NCBI RefSeq assembly: GCF_045055315.1
Contig: NZ_CP173677.1
Coordinates: forward strand, 868,001-932,000
Length of the DNA: 64,000 bases
Source of the DNA: Brachymonas wangyanguii
Lineage (GTDB): Bacteria; Pseudomonadota; Gammaproteobacteria; Burkholderiales; Burkholderiaceae_C
Direction of reading: 5' to 3'
The notes under the pieces were generated by a model that was given only the letters and a program-made list of their open reading frames with translations, searched no databases and had not been told where the DNA came from. The position numbers and the translations under genes were made by a program. The number at the start of each line of letters is the position of its first letter. The stretch's first letter is position 1. Shown here piece after piece: positions 8,430 to 21,227 of the stretch.

Positions 8430-11237
8430 ATGCATGCTGACGATGGCGTAGCCAGCAAGGAACAACCATTGATCGAGGACATCCGGCTGCTGGGCAAGCT
8501 GCTGGGTGACGTGATCCGCGAACAGGAAGGCGAGGCCACTTTCGAGCTGGTCGAGAACATCCGCCAGCTGTCGGTGGCCTACCGGCTGAAGCACGATGCC
8601 GGCGCCGGCGCACAGATGGACAGCCTGCTCAAGGGCCTGTCGCTGGAGCAGACGGTGCAGGTGGTGCGCGCCTTCAGCTACTTCTCGCACCTGGCGAATA
8701 TTGCCGAGGACAACCACTACATCCGCCGCCGCGTCTACCACGAGCGTCGTGGCGATGTGCAGGCGGGATCGCTGCAGGGCACGCTGGAGCGGCTGCAGCA
8801 GCAGGGCGTGTCGGCGCAGCGCATTGCCGGCCTGCTGCAGACGGCGCATGTGTCGCCGGTGCTCACCGCGCACCCGACCGAGGTGCAGCGCACCATCATC
8901 CTGACGGCTGAGCGCGCGATTGCGCAGCTGGTCGCCGAGCGCGACCAGGGCCTGACGCCGCGCGAGCAGGAGCGCAACACGCTGCTGCTGAAAGCGCGCA
9001 TCACCCAGCTGTGGCAGACGCGCATGCTGCGCGACGAAAAACTCAGCGTGGCCGACGAGATCCGCAACGCGCTGGCCTACTACCACAACACCTTTCTGCG
9101 CCAGCTGCCGCGCATGTACCAGGAGCTGGAGCAGGCGCTGCCGGGGCAGGCGATTGCGCCGTTCTTCCGCATGGGCCACTGGATGGGCGGTGACCGCGAT
9201 GGCAACCCCTTTGTCGGCGCCGACACGATGGCACTGGCATTCCGGCTGCAGTGCGAGACGGCGCTGCTGCACTATCTGCATGAGCTGAATGCACTGGGGC
9301 TGGAGCTGTCCATGTCCACCGGGCTGGCGGGCGTGAGTCCCGAGTTGCAGCAGCTGGCCGATGCCGCTGGCGACACCAATCCGCACCGCAAGGACGAGCC
9401 TTATCGCCGTGCCGCGATCGGCATGTATGCGCGCGTCGCCGCGACGCTGAAGCAGCGCACCGGCATCGACGCGCCGCAGATTCCGGTGGTGTCCGGCCAG
9501 CCCTATGCCAGCGCCGACGAGCTGCTGGCCGATCTGCGCGTGCTGGAGCAGTCACTGCGCGCCCACCATGGCGTGCCGATGCTGGCACTGCGTCTGGGCG
9601 AGCTGCTGCGTGCGGTCGAGGTATTCGGCTTCCATCTGGCGACACTGGACCTGCGCCAGAACTCGGAGGAGCACGAGGCGGTCGTCGCCGAGTTGCTGCG
9701 CGTGGCACGCATGCAGGACGACTACAGCGCACTCGATGAAGCCGGCAAGCGGGACTGCCTGCTGGCCGTGCTGAACGATGTGCGCCCGCTACGCGTGCCG
9801 CATGCCGCCTATAGCGACAAGCTGCAGGCCGAGCTGGCGGTGTTCAGCACCGCGCTACAGCACCTGGAGCAGTACGGCCGCCATGCGCTGCGCCACTACA
9901 TCATCTCGCACACGGAAGAGGTGAGCGACCTGCTGGAAGTGATGGTGCTGATGAAGGAAACCGGCCTGCTGCGCGACTTCGGTACGCCGCAGGTGCAGAA
10001 CCGGCTGATCGTGTCGCCGCTGTTCGAGACGATTGGCGACCTGCAGGCGGCCACGCGCATCATGCGCGAGTGGTATGCGCTGCCGGGCGTGTTCGACATG
10101 GTTCTGGCCAGCGGCCGCGAGCAGGACATCATGCTCGGCTACAGCGACAGCAACAAGGACGGTGGCATGTTCACCAGCAACTGGAGCCTGTACCAGGCCG
10201 AGCAGGAACTGCTGACGCTGTTCGGGCCGCTGCGCGAGCAGCACGGCCTGCAGTTGCGCCTGTTCCATGGTCGTGGCGGCACGGTAGGTCGTGGTGGCGG
10301 CCCGAGCTACCAGGCGATCCTGGCACAGCCGCCGGGTACCGTGCATGGCCAGCTGCGCCTGACCGAGCAGGGCGAGGTGATCGCTTCCAAGTACGCGCAT
10401 CCGGAGATTGGCCGACGCAACCTGGAAACCCTGGTCGCGGCCACGCTGGAAGCCAGCCTGCTGCCGCCTGACCATGCCTTGCCCGAGGCCTATCTGCAGG
10501 CGGCAGAACAGATCAGCGAGGCCAGCTTTCGCGCCTATCGCGCGCTGGTCTACGAATCGCCCGGTTTTGCCGATTACTTCTTTGCCGCCACGCCGCTGCG
10601 CGAGATTGCCGAGCTGAATATCGGTTCCCGCCCGGCCAGCCGCAAGGCGACGCGCAGCATTGATGACTTGCGCGCGATTCCCTGGAGCTTCAGCTGGGGC
10701 CAGGCGCGCGTGGCGCTGCCGGGCTGGGCCGGTTTTGGCAGTGGCGTGCGCCACTGGCTGCAGGACGATGCGCAACGCCTGCAGCTGCTGCAACAGATGT
10801 ACCGCGACTGGCCGTTCTTTGCCATGCTGCTGTCCAACCTGGACATGGTGCTGTCCAAGACCGATCTGGGCCTGGCCGAGCGCTACGTGGAACTGGTGGA
10901 AGACCGCGAACTGGGCCAGCGCATCTTTGGCGCCATCCGGGACGAATGGCAGGCGACGCAGGACATGCTGGCGCTGATTACCGGCGAGTCTGACCGGCTG
11001 GCTGCCAACCCGGCGCTGGCGCGATCGATCGCGCACCGCTTCCCGTATATCGATCCGCTCAACCACCTGCAGGTCGAGCTGATGCGGCGCTACCGTGTCT
11101 GCAGCCAGGATCTGGCGGCGATGCAGCAAGAGGAGGAAGCGGCGCCGACCGATTGGCACCGCCAGTCCTCACGCCTGAAGCGTGGCATCCACCTGTCGGT
11201 CAACGGCATTGCCGCCGGCCTGCGCAACACCGGCTGA
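8430..11237 (+). CDS. ppc: Phosphoenolpyruvate carboxylase
   Basis: Anaplerotic enzyme converting phosphoenolpyruvate and bicarbonate to oxaloacetate. 935 residues. Seen: catalytic histidine motif VLTAHPTEVQRT (around residue 145), the GYSDSNKDGG active-site segment, FHGRGGTVGRGGGPSY, and the canonical C-terminus LSVNGIAAGLRNTG. AGGAG (8417-8421) precedes ATG 8430. It is a single-gene unit between an aminotransferase and a convergent thioredoxin-like gene. Confidence 0.97.
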   Translation: MHADDGVASKEQPLIEDIRLLGKLLGDVIREQEGEATFELVENIRQLSVAYRLKHDAGAGAQMDSLLKGLSLEQTVQVVRAFSYFSHLANIAEDNHYIRRRVYHERRGDVQAGSLQGTLERLQQQGVSAQRIAGLLQTAHVSPVLTAHPTEVQRTIILTAERAIAQLVAERDQGLTPREQERNTLLLKARITQLWQTRMLRDEKLSVADEIRNALAYYHNTFLRQLPRMYQELEQALPGQAIAPFFRMGHWMGGDRDGNPFVGADTMALAFRLQCETALLHYLHELNALGLELSMSTGLAGVSPELQQLADAAGDTNPHRKDEPYRRAAIGMYARVAATLKQRTGIDAPQIPVVSGQPYASADELLADLRVLEQSLRAHHGVPMLALRLGELLRAVEVFGFHLATLDLRQNSEEHEAVVAELLRVARMQDDYSALDEAGKRDCLLAVLNDVRPLRVPHAAYSDKLQAELAVFSTALQHLEQYGRHALRHYIISHTEEVSDLLEVMVLMKETGLLRDFGTPQVQNRLIVSPLFETIGDLQAATRIMREWYALPGVFDMVLASGREQDIMLGYSDSNKDGGMFTSNWSLYQAEQELLTLFGPLREQHGLQLRLFHGRGGTVGRGGGPSYQAILAQPPGTVHGQLRLTEQGEVIASKYAHPEIGRRNLETLVAATLEASLLPPDHALPEAYLQAAEQISEASFRAYRALVYESPGFADYFFAATPLREIAELNIGSRPASRKATRSIDDLRAIPWSFSWGQARVALPGWAGFGSGVRHWLQDDAQRLQLLQQMYRDWPFFAMLLSNLDMVLSKTDLGLAERYVELVEDRELGQRIFGAIRDEWQATQDMLALITGESDRLAANPALARSIAHRFPYIDPLNHLQVELMRRYRVCSQDLAAMQQEEEAAPTDWHRQSSRLKRGIHLSVNGIAAGLRNTG

Positions 11238-11246
11238 GTGATGACC

Positions 11247-11266
11247 GGCGGGCGGCTCAGCCCGCC
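11247..11266. terminator. Possible hairpin between ppc and the convergent gene
   Basis: A 7-bp GC stem (11247-11253 with 11260-11266, loop of six) lies right after the ppc stop and overlaps the stop of the convergent thioredoxin-like gene. There is no T-tract, so intrinsic termination is uncertain. Confidence 0.3.
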
Positions 11267-11799
11267 AGCCGGGCGCGCCACAGGCGCAGGCGCAAGCCCC
11301 AGGGGCTGGTCAGGCCGACCGTGCTGCTGCTGATATTGCCCTGCGCATCGAGCACGACAAAGCTGGGCGTGGCGCTGATGCCGAAATGGCGCGCGATGCC
11401 GCCGTCGGGATCGACCACGCTGTTCCAGGCCAGGCCGTGCTGGCGCTCGTAAGCGAGCACGCTGGCGGCCGGGCCGGACTGCATCGCGATCGGCAGCACT
11501 GGCTGGCTCTGGATCAGGCCGTTGATCATCGGCTGCTCGATGCGGCAGATGGTGCACCAGGTGGCCCAGAAGTAGAGCACCACCGGTTCGCCGGTATGCT
11601 GCTGGCGCCAGCTGGCCAGGCTGTCTTGCTGCTGTGGCGTCAGGGCGCGCTGGAGGGTGACATCCGGTGCCTGGCCGCTGGCCATATGGCGCGTCTGCCA
11701 GGCCTGGATACCAAAGGCCACCGCCAGAAATACCGCCAGGTTGACCAGCAGCGACTTGCGATGGCGCTGCCACCAGCCCGGCTGGCCCGATGCCGTCAT
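11257..11799 (-). CDS. Membrane-anchored thioredoxin-like protein (TlpA/ScsD-like)
   Basis: 180-residue protein with one N-terminal membrane anchor (LLVNLAVFLAVAFGIQAW) and a periplasmic thioredoxin fold. The redox motif is WCTIC in LYFWATWCTICRIEQP, and the cis-proline loop is GISATPSFVVLD. The layout fits TlpA/ResA/ScsD-type disulfide reductases that deliver electrons to periplasmic thiols or act in copper tolerance; the exact client is unknown. Its start overlaps the serB stop by four bases, so it is probably translated from the serB message, an unusual functional pairing. Confidence 0.8.
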   Translation of the reverse strand: MTASGQPGWWQRHRKSLLVNLAVFLAVAFGIQAWQTRHMASGQAPDVTLQRALTPQQQDSLASWRQQHTGEPVVLYFWATWCTICRIEQPMINGLIQSQPVLPIAMQSGPAASVLAYERQHGLAWNSVVDPDGGIARHFGISATPSFVVLDAQGNISSSTVGLTSPWGLRLRLWRARLAG

Positions 11800-12500
11800 G
11801 CCGGCAGCACTTCCAGCAGGCGGTCCAGCCCACCGGCGTTGATCGCCACCATGGCCTGGCGGCGCACTGTCGGCTTGGCGTGGTAGGCCACCGAGACACC
11901 GGCTTCGGCCATCATCTTCAGGTCATTGGCACCATCGCCTACGGCGATGCAGCGCTGCGGGGCTATGCCCATCAGCGTGGCGACTTCGAGCAGGGTACGC
12001 GCCTTTTCCTGGCCATCGCAGATATCGCCCCAGGGCTGTTCCAGAATGCGGCCGGTGAGCTTGCCATCCTGCACCTCGAGCTGGTTTGAGCGGGTGAAAT
12101 CCAGCCCCAGGCGTTCACGGATGCGTTCGGTGAAGAAGGTGAAACCGCCGGAGACCAGCAGCGTCTTCAGGCCGGCCTGCTGGCAGGCGCGCACCAAGGT
12201 CTCGGCGCCGGGATTGAGCTGCAGGCGCTGGTCATAGATCTGCTGCAGCGCGCTTTCCGGCACGCCTGCGAGCAGGGCGACGCGCTGGCGCAGGCTGTCC
12301 TTGAAGTCGGTGATGATGCCCTGCATGGCGGCTTCGGTGATGGCCGCGACTTCGGCCTTCTTGCCGACGGCATCGGCGATTTCGTCCACGCACTCGATAT
12401 TGATCAGGGTCGAGTCCATGTCAAAGGCGATCAGGCGGTAATCGGCCAGGCGGGGAAAGGGCGGCTGTTCCTGGATGACCAGGCTGTCTTCTGTACTCAT
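11796..12500 (-). CDS. serB: Phosphoserine phosphatase
   Basis: HAD-superfamily phosphatase performing the last step of serine synthesis. 234 residues, lacking the N-terminal ACT domain of longer SerB forms. Seen: motif I FDMDSTLINIECVDEIA with the nucleophilic aspartate, motif II TLLVSGGFTFF, the lysine region, and motif III VGDGANDLKMM. It overlaps the downstream thioredoxin-like gene by ATGA. Confidence 0.93.
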   Translation of the reverse strand: MSTEDSLVIQEQPPFPRLADYRLIAFDMDSTLINIECVDEIADAVGKKAEVAAITEAAMQGIITDFKDSLRQRVALLAGVPESALQQIYDQRLQLNPGAETLVRACQQAGLKTLLVSGGFTFFTERIRERLGLDFTRSNQLEVQDGKLTGRILEQPWGDICDGQEKARTLLEVATLMGIAPQRCIAVGDGANDLKMMAEAGVSVAYHAKPTVRRQAMVAINAGGLDRLLEVLPA

Positions 12501-12555
12501 GATGGGTGCGTGGTGGGTGTTCAGTCTTGCCGGTCATTGTAGGGGCTCAGGCCTG

Positions 12556-13686
12556 CTACCGCAGCCGCGCCGGGCCGAGCAGGGCTTCGTTCAGGCCTTC
12601 CTGCAGCAGCAAGTCCGGCAGCGGCTGGCGGCGCAACAGTGCGGCGCTGGCCTGGCCCATGGCCGCACTGGTCTGGATGCCATAGCCACCTTGCGCGGCA
12701 AGCCAGAAAAAGTCCGGTACATCGGGGTCGTAACCGGCCACCAGGCCCCCATCGGCGACAAAGCTGCGCAACCCGGCCCAGGCATGGAACGGTCGCAGTA
12801 CCTGCAGCGTGGTCTGCTCCTCCACATGCCAGATGCCGGTGGCGATATCGATTTCTTCCGGCTGCACATCCTGCGGCGGCACCGGATCGGCATTGGCGGG
12901 AGAGGCCAGCAGCTGGCCGGCATCGGGCTTGAAATACCACTGCTCGTGGATGTTCTCGACCATCGGCCAGTGGTGGAAATCCAGTCCGGGCGGCGCGGCA
13001 AAGGTGAAGGCGGTGCGGCGGCGGGGCTCCAGCCCGATGCGCGGCACGCCGGCCAGATCGGCGATGTCGTCGACCCAGGCACCGGCGGCGTTGACCAGCA
13101 CGCTGGCGCTCCAGTCCTGGCCGCCCGCTGTCACCAGCCAGCGCCCGTCCACGCGCCGGATCGCACTGACCTCGGCATCGGTGCTGACACGGCCACCGGC
13201 CTGGTGCAGGCCGTGCAGATAGCCCTGGTGCAGCGCATGGGCATCGATATCGGCGGCATCGGGATCGAGAATGCCGCCCAGCACCCGCTCTGGCCGCAGC
13301 ACCGGCACCAGCGCGCAGACTTCGGCCGCGCTCAGCAATTGCAGCTGCGGCGAGCGTTCGCGCAGGGTTTGCCACTCCTGTGCCAGCTTGTCTTCGTCGC
13401 CGGGGGCGGCCACCAGCACGCTGCCGCGCGGCTGCAGCAGCGGATGTTCGGCAAAGCCGGCTGGCGGCTGTTGCAGGAACGGCCGGCTGGCACGCGTCAG
13501 TGCGCGCACCTGGGCATTGCCGTAGCACTCCATGAACATGGCGGCGGAGCGACCGGTGGAATGGTATCCGGCTTGTGATTCGCGCTCCAGCAGCTGCACG
13601 CGGCCATGCGGTGCCAGCCAGTAGCCAGCAGAGGCACCGGCAATGCCGGCTCCGATGATCAGGTAATCGACATGTGGTGTGCCCAT
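12556..13686 (-). CDS. FAD-dependent oxidoreductase of the D-amino acid oxidase (DAO) family
   Basis: 376-residue flavoprotein with an N-terminal Rossmann motif YLIIGAGIAGASAGYWL and a DAO-type body (GRSAAMFMECYG; C-terminal AQGGYGIQTSAAMGQ). The family oxidises glycine, sarcosine or D-amino acids; the substrate cannot be assigned. The start at 13686 has AGGAG seven bases upstream, excluding the longer 413-residue reading. It lies between serB and the nitroreductase gene, all leftward, but separated from the latter by a terminator. Confidence 0.85.
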   Translation of the reverse strand: MGTPHVDYLIIGAGIAGASAGYWLAPHGRVQLLERESQAGYHSTGRSAAMFMECYGNAQVRALTRASRPFLQQPPAGFAEHPLLQPRGSVLVAAPGDEDKLAQEWQTLRERSPQLQLLSAAEVCALVPVLRPERVLGGILDPDAADIDAHALHQGYLHGLHQAGGRVSTDAEVSAIRRVDGRWLVTAGGQDWSASVLVNAAGAWVDDIADLAGVPRIGLEPRRRTAFTFAAPPGLDFHHWPMVENIHEQWYFKPDAGQLLASPANADPVPPQDVQPEEIDIATGIWHVEEQTTLQVLRPFHAWAGLRSFVADGGLVAGYDPDVPDFFWLAAQGGYGIQTSAAMGQASAALLRRQPLPDLLLQEGLNEALLGPARLR

Positions 13687-13768
13687 GTGTGGCTCCTGGT
13701 GATGCTGACAGGCACGATAGCACAGCGTTTGGCCCCTTGCCGGTGGGATTTTTCCGCAGGACAGACGC

Positions 13769-13792
13769 AAAAAAGCCCGGCAGGGCCGGGCT
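13769..13792 (-). terminator. Rho-independent terminator of the nitroreductase gene
   Basis: A 7-bp GC-rich stem (13774-13780 with 13786-13792) is followed on the minus strand by a run of six T (A-run at 13769-13774 on the plus strand). It sits 30 bases past the nitroreductase stop. Confidence 0.8.
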
Positions 13793-13821
13793 GTCAAGTG
13801 AGGTGAACGGTAGCGGTGGAC

Positions 13822-14427
13822 TTACTGGCCGAAGACGCGGAAGCGTTCGGCATCATCCATATAGGTCTTGGCGCCGGCCGGGGCTTCGATGCTGCCAAAC
13901 GGCATCTGCGCGCGCAGCGTCCAGCTGGCTGGCAGCTGCCAGCGGGCCTGGATCTGGGCATCGATCAGCGGGTTGTAGTGCTGCAGCGTGGCGCCGACGC
14001 CGCTGCTGGCCAGCGCGGTCCAGACCGCCAGCTGGGCCATGCCGGCGCTGTGTTCGGCAAAGGTCGGGAAGTTGTCTGCGTAGAGCGGGAACTGCTGTTG
14101 CAGGCCCTGGATCACGGCCTGGTCTTCAAAAAACAGCACGCTGCCAAAGCCGGCCTTGAAGCCGTTGATCTTCTTCTCGGTGGTTGGGAAGTTTTCTGCC
14201 GGTGTCACGGCGCGCAGCGCCTCCAGCACGATCTCGCCCCACAGTGCCTCATGTTCGGCACCGAACAGGATCACGGCACGCGAGCTTTGCGAGTTGAAGG
14301 AGGAGGGCGCCTGGCGCACCGCTTCCTGGATCAGCGCCGTCAGTTCGGCCGGGGACTGCTGGACCTGGCGGCCAATGGTGTAGATGCTGCGACGTTGTTG
14401 CAGGGCGCTGATGACGGGATGGCTCAC
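13822..14427 (-). CDS. Nitroreductase family protein
   Basis: FMN-dependent oxidoreductase fold of 201 residues related to small nitroreductases such as yeast Frm2/Hbn1-like proteins. Seen: the N-terminal RRSIYTIG, QAPSSFNSQSSRAVILFG, and AVWTALASSGVGATLQHYNPL. The start is the GTG at 14427 (VSHPVISAL) with AGGAG five bases upstream; an in-frame ATG at 14496 has no such signal. The physiological substrate is unknown. Confidence 0.85.
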   Translation of the reverse strand: MSHPVISALQQRRSIYTIGRQVQQSPAELTALIQEAVRQAPSSFNSQSSRAVILFGAEHEALWGEIVLEALRAVTPAENFPTTEKKINGFKAGFGSVLFFEDQAVIQGLQQQFPLYADNFPTFAEHSAGMAQLAVWTALASSGVGATLQHYNPLIDAQIQARWQLPASWTLRAQMPFGSIEAPAGAKTYMDDAERFRVFGQ

Positions 14428-14550
14428 GAAGACTCCTGATAGATGAAGAAGCACGCACGATACGGGAAACGTGCGCAAATTGGTTTGCTTGCGCAACTTT
14501 AATGCACGGCGGATGGAAAGGTGATGGGAGCGATTTTTCCCTTGTGCTGC

Positions 14551-14874
14551 TCAGGGCTTTGCCTCGGCCTGCTGCAGAAACCAGGCGCGCAGACCTTCAT
14601 CATCCAGCTCGCCGAGTGCATCGACCGCATCGGGATCGAGATGGGTCAGGGCCTGGATCTCGCCATCGGCATCCAGGCCGACAATCGCTTCGCCGTCCTG
14701 GCTGCCGGCCCAGCAGCGTTCCACGGAACTGCACATGGCCTGCAGCACGCGCGTGGCGCGCTCGGCCAGGGCTTCGCGTGCGGCGATATAGGCATCGGCC
14801 TGATCGGCGGGAATCAGATAGGCATCGACCAGCACCATGCCGGCGACCGGGCTGCGCGTGAAAGCTTGTTCCAT
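14551..14874 (-). CDS. Hypothetical 107-residue acidic protein
   Basis: Not recognised. A soluble, acidic protein with no signal peptide; the C-terminal half is rich in Asp, Glu and Ala (ALTHLDPDAVDALGELDDEGL). AGGAG lies nine bases before ATG 14874, supporting translation. It follows the sensor kinase gene by 39 bases on the same strand and may be the third gene of that operon; no role can be inferred. Confidence 0.6.
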   Translation of the reverse strand: MEQAFTRSPVAGMVLVDAYLIPADQADAYIAAREALAERATRVLQAMCSSVERCWAGSQDGEAIVGLDADGEIQALTHLDPDAVDALGELDDEGLRAWFLQQAEAKP

Positions 14875-14913
14875 GGCGGACTTCTCCTGTGAAAGCTGGC
14901 AGGCAGTCTGGTG

Positions 14914-16884
14914 TCAGGCCGGCGCTTCGCCAGCCAGGGTGATGCAGATGCGCGTCCCCGTGCTGCCCGAGACAATATCCCATTGTCCACCGATACGCTC
15001 GATGCGGGCCCGCATGCTTTGCAGGCCAACGCCAGTACCAGACTGTTCCATGGCCACGACATCAAAGCCGCGCCCGTTGTCACTCACGCACAGCTGCAGG
15101 CCATGGGGATCGCTGAGTGGAATCATCGCGACCTCCACCTGGCTGGCCTGGCTGTGCTTGACGATATTCGTCAGCGCTTCTTCCAGTACCCGCGCCAGTG
15201 CCATGCAAGTGCGTGCCTGTGGCTGGATCGGCCAGGCAGGGGGCATCTGCCAGCGGATGTCGATGCCGATTTCGTCGAACAGCATGCCAAAGCGGTGCCG
15301 GATCGGGGCCAGCCACAATGCTGGCGTGGCGGCCGGCTTGCTGGTGGAGCTGGCTTCGGCATCGAGGATCTGGCGCAGGTCATCGCGCAGGACCTTGAGA
15401 TAGCCGAGGAAGGCCTGGTTGCTCATCGGGCCCATGGCGTGTTCCACGCTGCCGATGGCGCGTACCAGCGAACTGCCCAGACCATCGTGCAGGTCGTGCG
15501 TCAGGTCCATGCGCGCCTGCAGGCGGGAGCGCTCGCGCTCCATCACGATCTGGCGCTCGGTGACTGCCAGCAGCTCCTGGCGTGCTTCTTCCACGCGCTG
15601 CTTCAGTTGATGGTTGAAGTGCCGCACGCGCCGCATGTCGCGCGCCACGCGCGAGGCCATCAGCAGCCCCATGCACAGCAGCGTGATGATGCCCGAGTAC
15701 GGGGTCAGCACGTTGTGCACGTGCGGGAAAAACACGATCACGATGAGGTCATAGATACCGATAAACAGCACGGCCAGCAGCCAGAGTGCCAGCAGCACAT
15801 GGGGCAGTGAGCGCGGCTGCTTGCGCCAGAGCGGCCACTGCAGCAGCAGGCAGTTGAGCAGGACCAGGCAGGCACTCAGCAGGAACACGACCAGCGTGGC
15901 ATGGCCTAGGTGGGACAGGGGCGTCAGCCAGAGCAGCAGGATCAGCAAGCCAGCCATGATCAGGGCGGCACGGCGCACGCGCGGCCAGATCAGATCGGCA
16001 AATGACCAGCTGAACAGGGCGAAGCAGACGCAATAGATGACCAGCGCACTCAGGCTGAAGCGTTCCAGCGCAGCGGTATCGGGCAAGGGCCATGGGTCGG
16101 TCAGCAGCAGGGTGCCGGCAAAGATCACCCAGGAGCCGGTCAGCAGGCCGAACCAGCCAAACACCGTGGCACGCCGGTAGGACAGCCAGACCAGCAGGCT
16201 CAGGATGCTGAGGGTGAAGGAGAGCGCGATATCGGCCTGCAGCCAGGTGCGTTGCAGCACGATCTGGTCCTGGTGCAGCGCATATTGCGCTCCTGGTTCG
16301 CCCAGGCTGACACGTCCCAGGCCGGCTTGCTGGTAGTGCGCTCCGGTAACGCGGAACCACAAGGTGTTTTCGCCGATCTGCAGCGAACTGGCCGGCAGTA
16401 TCCAGTAGTGCGGCAGGTTCCAGTTGCGTGGCAGCGGTTCGGTGAACCGTTGGTCGCTCCAGATCAGCTCCTCATTCAGGTAGAGCGCACCAGCCTGGCT
16501 GAGTGCATTGAGCGTGACGCCCACCGGCGTGGCACAGGCGTGCTGCCACTGGATGCGGTACCAGACGGTGCCGCTGTAGCCGATCCAGCGCTGCGTCCAG
16601 TGGTCGGGCAGGGTCACGCTTTCCCAGCCGCTGGTCGGACGCTGGTCAGGATGTTCGGGAGCACGCGCCGCCGCTACCGACAGGATCTGCGGGTCGCAGT
16701 GTGCGGTGCCCTGGTGTTCAGTCGCGGCAGGAATCGGAATCGTGAAGGCCGCTGCAGCCGGCTGCGGCAGCAGGAGCAGCAGCCAGCCGACGATCAGGAC
16801 AGCAAGCCACGCGCACGCGCTTCGTAGACAGCACGTGTGCGTCCGGAAACGGCCAGCTTGCGGTAGATGTGCTTGATATGGCAT
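14914..16884 (-). CDS. 7TMR-DISM-type sensor histidine kinase (HisKA_3/HATPase)
   Basis: 656-residue membrane sensor. A signal-like N-terminus (hydrophobic stretch about residues 28-45) is followed by a periplasmic beta-rich domain with YSGTVWYRIQW, as in DISM extracellular domains. About seven hydrophobic helices come next (roughly 210-400), then a coiled-coil linker, the phospho-acceptor motif DLTHDLHDGLGSSLVRAIG, and a HATPase with DNGRGFD and GTGVGLQSMRARI. This is the NarX/DegS-type kinase family that pairs with LuxR-type regulators. The only in-frame standard start is ATG 16884, which makes the gene overlap the response regulator by 91 bases. Confidence 0.88.
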   Translation of the reverse strand: MPYQAHLPQAGRFRTHTCCLRSACAWLAVLIVGWLLLLLPQPAAAAFTIPIPAATEHQGTAHCDPQILSVAAARAPEHPDQRPTSGWESVTLPDHWTQRWIGYSGTVWYRIQWQHACATPVGVTLNALSQAGALYLNEELIWSDQRFTEPLPRNWNLPHYWILPASSLQIGENTLWFRVTGAHYQQAGLGRVSLGEPGAQYALHQDQIVLQRTWLQADIALSFTLSILSLLVWLSYRRATVFGWFGLLTGSWVIFAGTLLLTDPWPLPDTAALERFSLSALVIYCVCFALFSWSFADLIWPRVRRAALIMAGLLILLLWLTPLSHLGHATLVVFLLSACLVLLNCLLLQWPLWRKQPRSLPHVLLALWLLAVLFIGIYDLIVIVFFPHVHNVLTPYSGIITLLCMGLLMASRVARDMRRVRHFNHQLKQRVEEARQELLAVTERQIVMERERSRLQARMDLTHDLHDGLGSSLVRAIGSVEHAMGPMSNQAFLGYLKVLRDDLRQILDAEASSTSKPAATPALWLAPIRHRFGMLFDEIGIDIRWQMPPAWPIQPQARTCMALARVLEEALTNIVKHSQASQVEVAMIPLSDPHGLQLCVSDNGRGFDVVAMEQSGTGVGLQSMRARIERIGGQWDIVSGSTGTRICITLAGEAPA

Positions 16885-17504
16885 TCGATCGTATGACGGG
16901 AGAGGAACAGGCGTTCGGCGATTTCGCGGTTGCTCAGGCCTTCGGCCACCAGTTGCAGGATGCCATATTCCCGCTTGGTCAGGGCCTCTTCGTCCGGATT
17001 CTGCCGGCTGCGCAGCGGTGGCGGGCTGGTTTTCTCGGGTTTCGGCGCATCTGTCAGCTGCTCCAGGATGCGTCTGGCGATGAAGGGATCGATCGGGGCA
17101 CCGCCGCGCAGCACGCTGCGGATCGACAGCGCGATCTCCATATCGTCACGCTCCTTCAGCACATAGCCGGTGGCGCCGCACTTGAGCGCCTGCATGATGA
17201 TGTCCTCGGTGCTCCAGGATGACACCACCAGGATGCTCAGTGCCGGATCCTGCTCGCGCATTTCGGTGATCAGATCCAGGCCGCTGCCATCCGGCAGGCC
17301 GAGATCGACCAGCGCCATGGCGGCCGGGTTCTGCGCCAGCCAGCGGCGTGCTTCGGCCAGGTTGGTGACAAATACCAGCGCCTCCTGGGTGTAGCCCAGC
17401 TGCAGCAACAGGCGCAGCAGCTTCTCGCGCATCAGCGACTCATCCTCCACGATCAGCACCGGGGCGGGCAGATAGTCAGTGGGCGTCAGGTTGAAGGGGG
17501 GCAT
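16794..17504 (-). CDS. NarL/LuxR-family response regulator
   Basis: 236 residues. Receiver domain with acidic pocket VLIVEDESLMREKL, the phospho-acceptor aspartate in MALVDLGLPDGSGLD and KE in GYVLKERDD. It is followed by a LuxR-type helix-turn-helix, LTKREYGILQLVAEGLSNREIAERLFLSRHTIE in part. The start at 17504 (MPPFNLTP) has a GAGAG-like signal; an alternative ATG at 17540 adds 12 residues. It is the partner of the overlapping sensor kinase; target genes are unknown. Confidence 0.9.
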   Translation of the reverse strand: MPPFNLTPTDYLPAPVLIVEDESLMREKLLRLLLQLGYTQEALVFVTNLAEARRWLAQNPAAMALVDLGLPDGSGLDLITEMREQDPALSILVVSSWSTEDIIMQALKCGATGYVLKERDDMEIALSIRSVLRGGAPIDPFIARRILEQLTDAPKPEKTSPPPLRSRQNPDEEALTKREYGILQLVAEGLSNREIAERLFLSRHTIECHIKHIYRKLAVSGRTRAVYEARARGLLS

Positions 17505-17628
17505 GGGACTCTCGCAGGCAGAACAGACTTTGGACGGCATGGATGGCGCTCTGCAAGCGAGGACATCCATGCTGTTCACCATAGGTGATCGCCATGACGC
17601 ATGCAATCCCCATAAACCGTGTATTCGG

Positions 17629-21117
<3,489 letters not shown>

Positions 21118-21227
21118 GAGCGGTGCAGTACAAACAAGACTACCCATCGGCCTGGGCAGGGCGATGGGGAATCGTGCCATTTTAAAAGAGCCGCAGGGCA
21201 GCCGCATGACGTTCTGCGCAAGGCACA

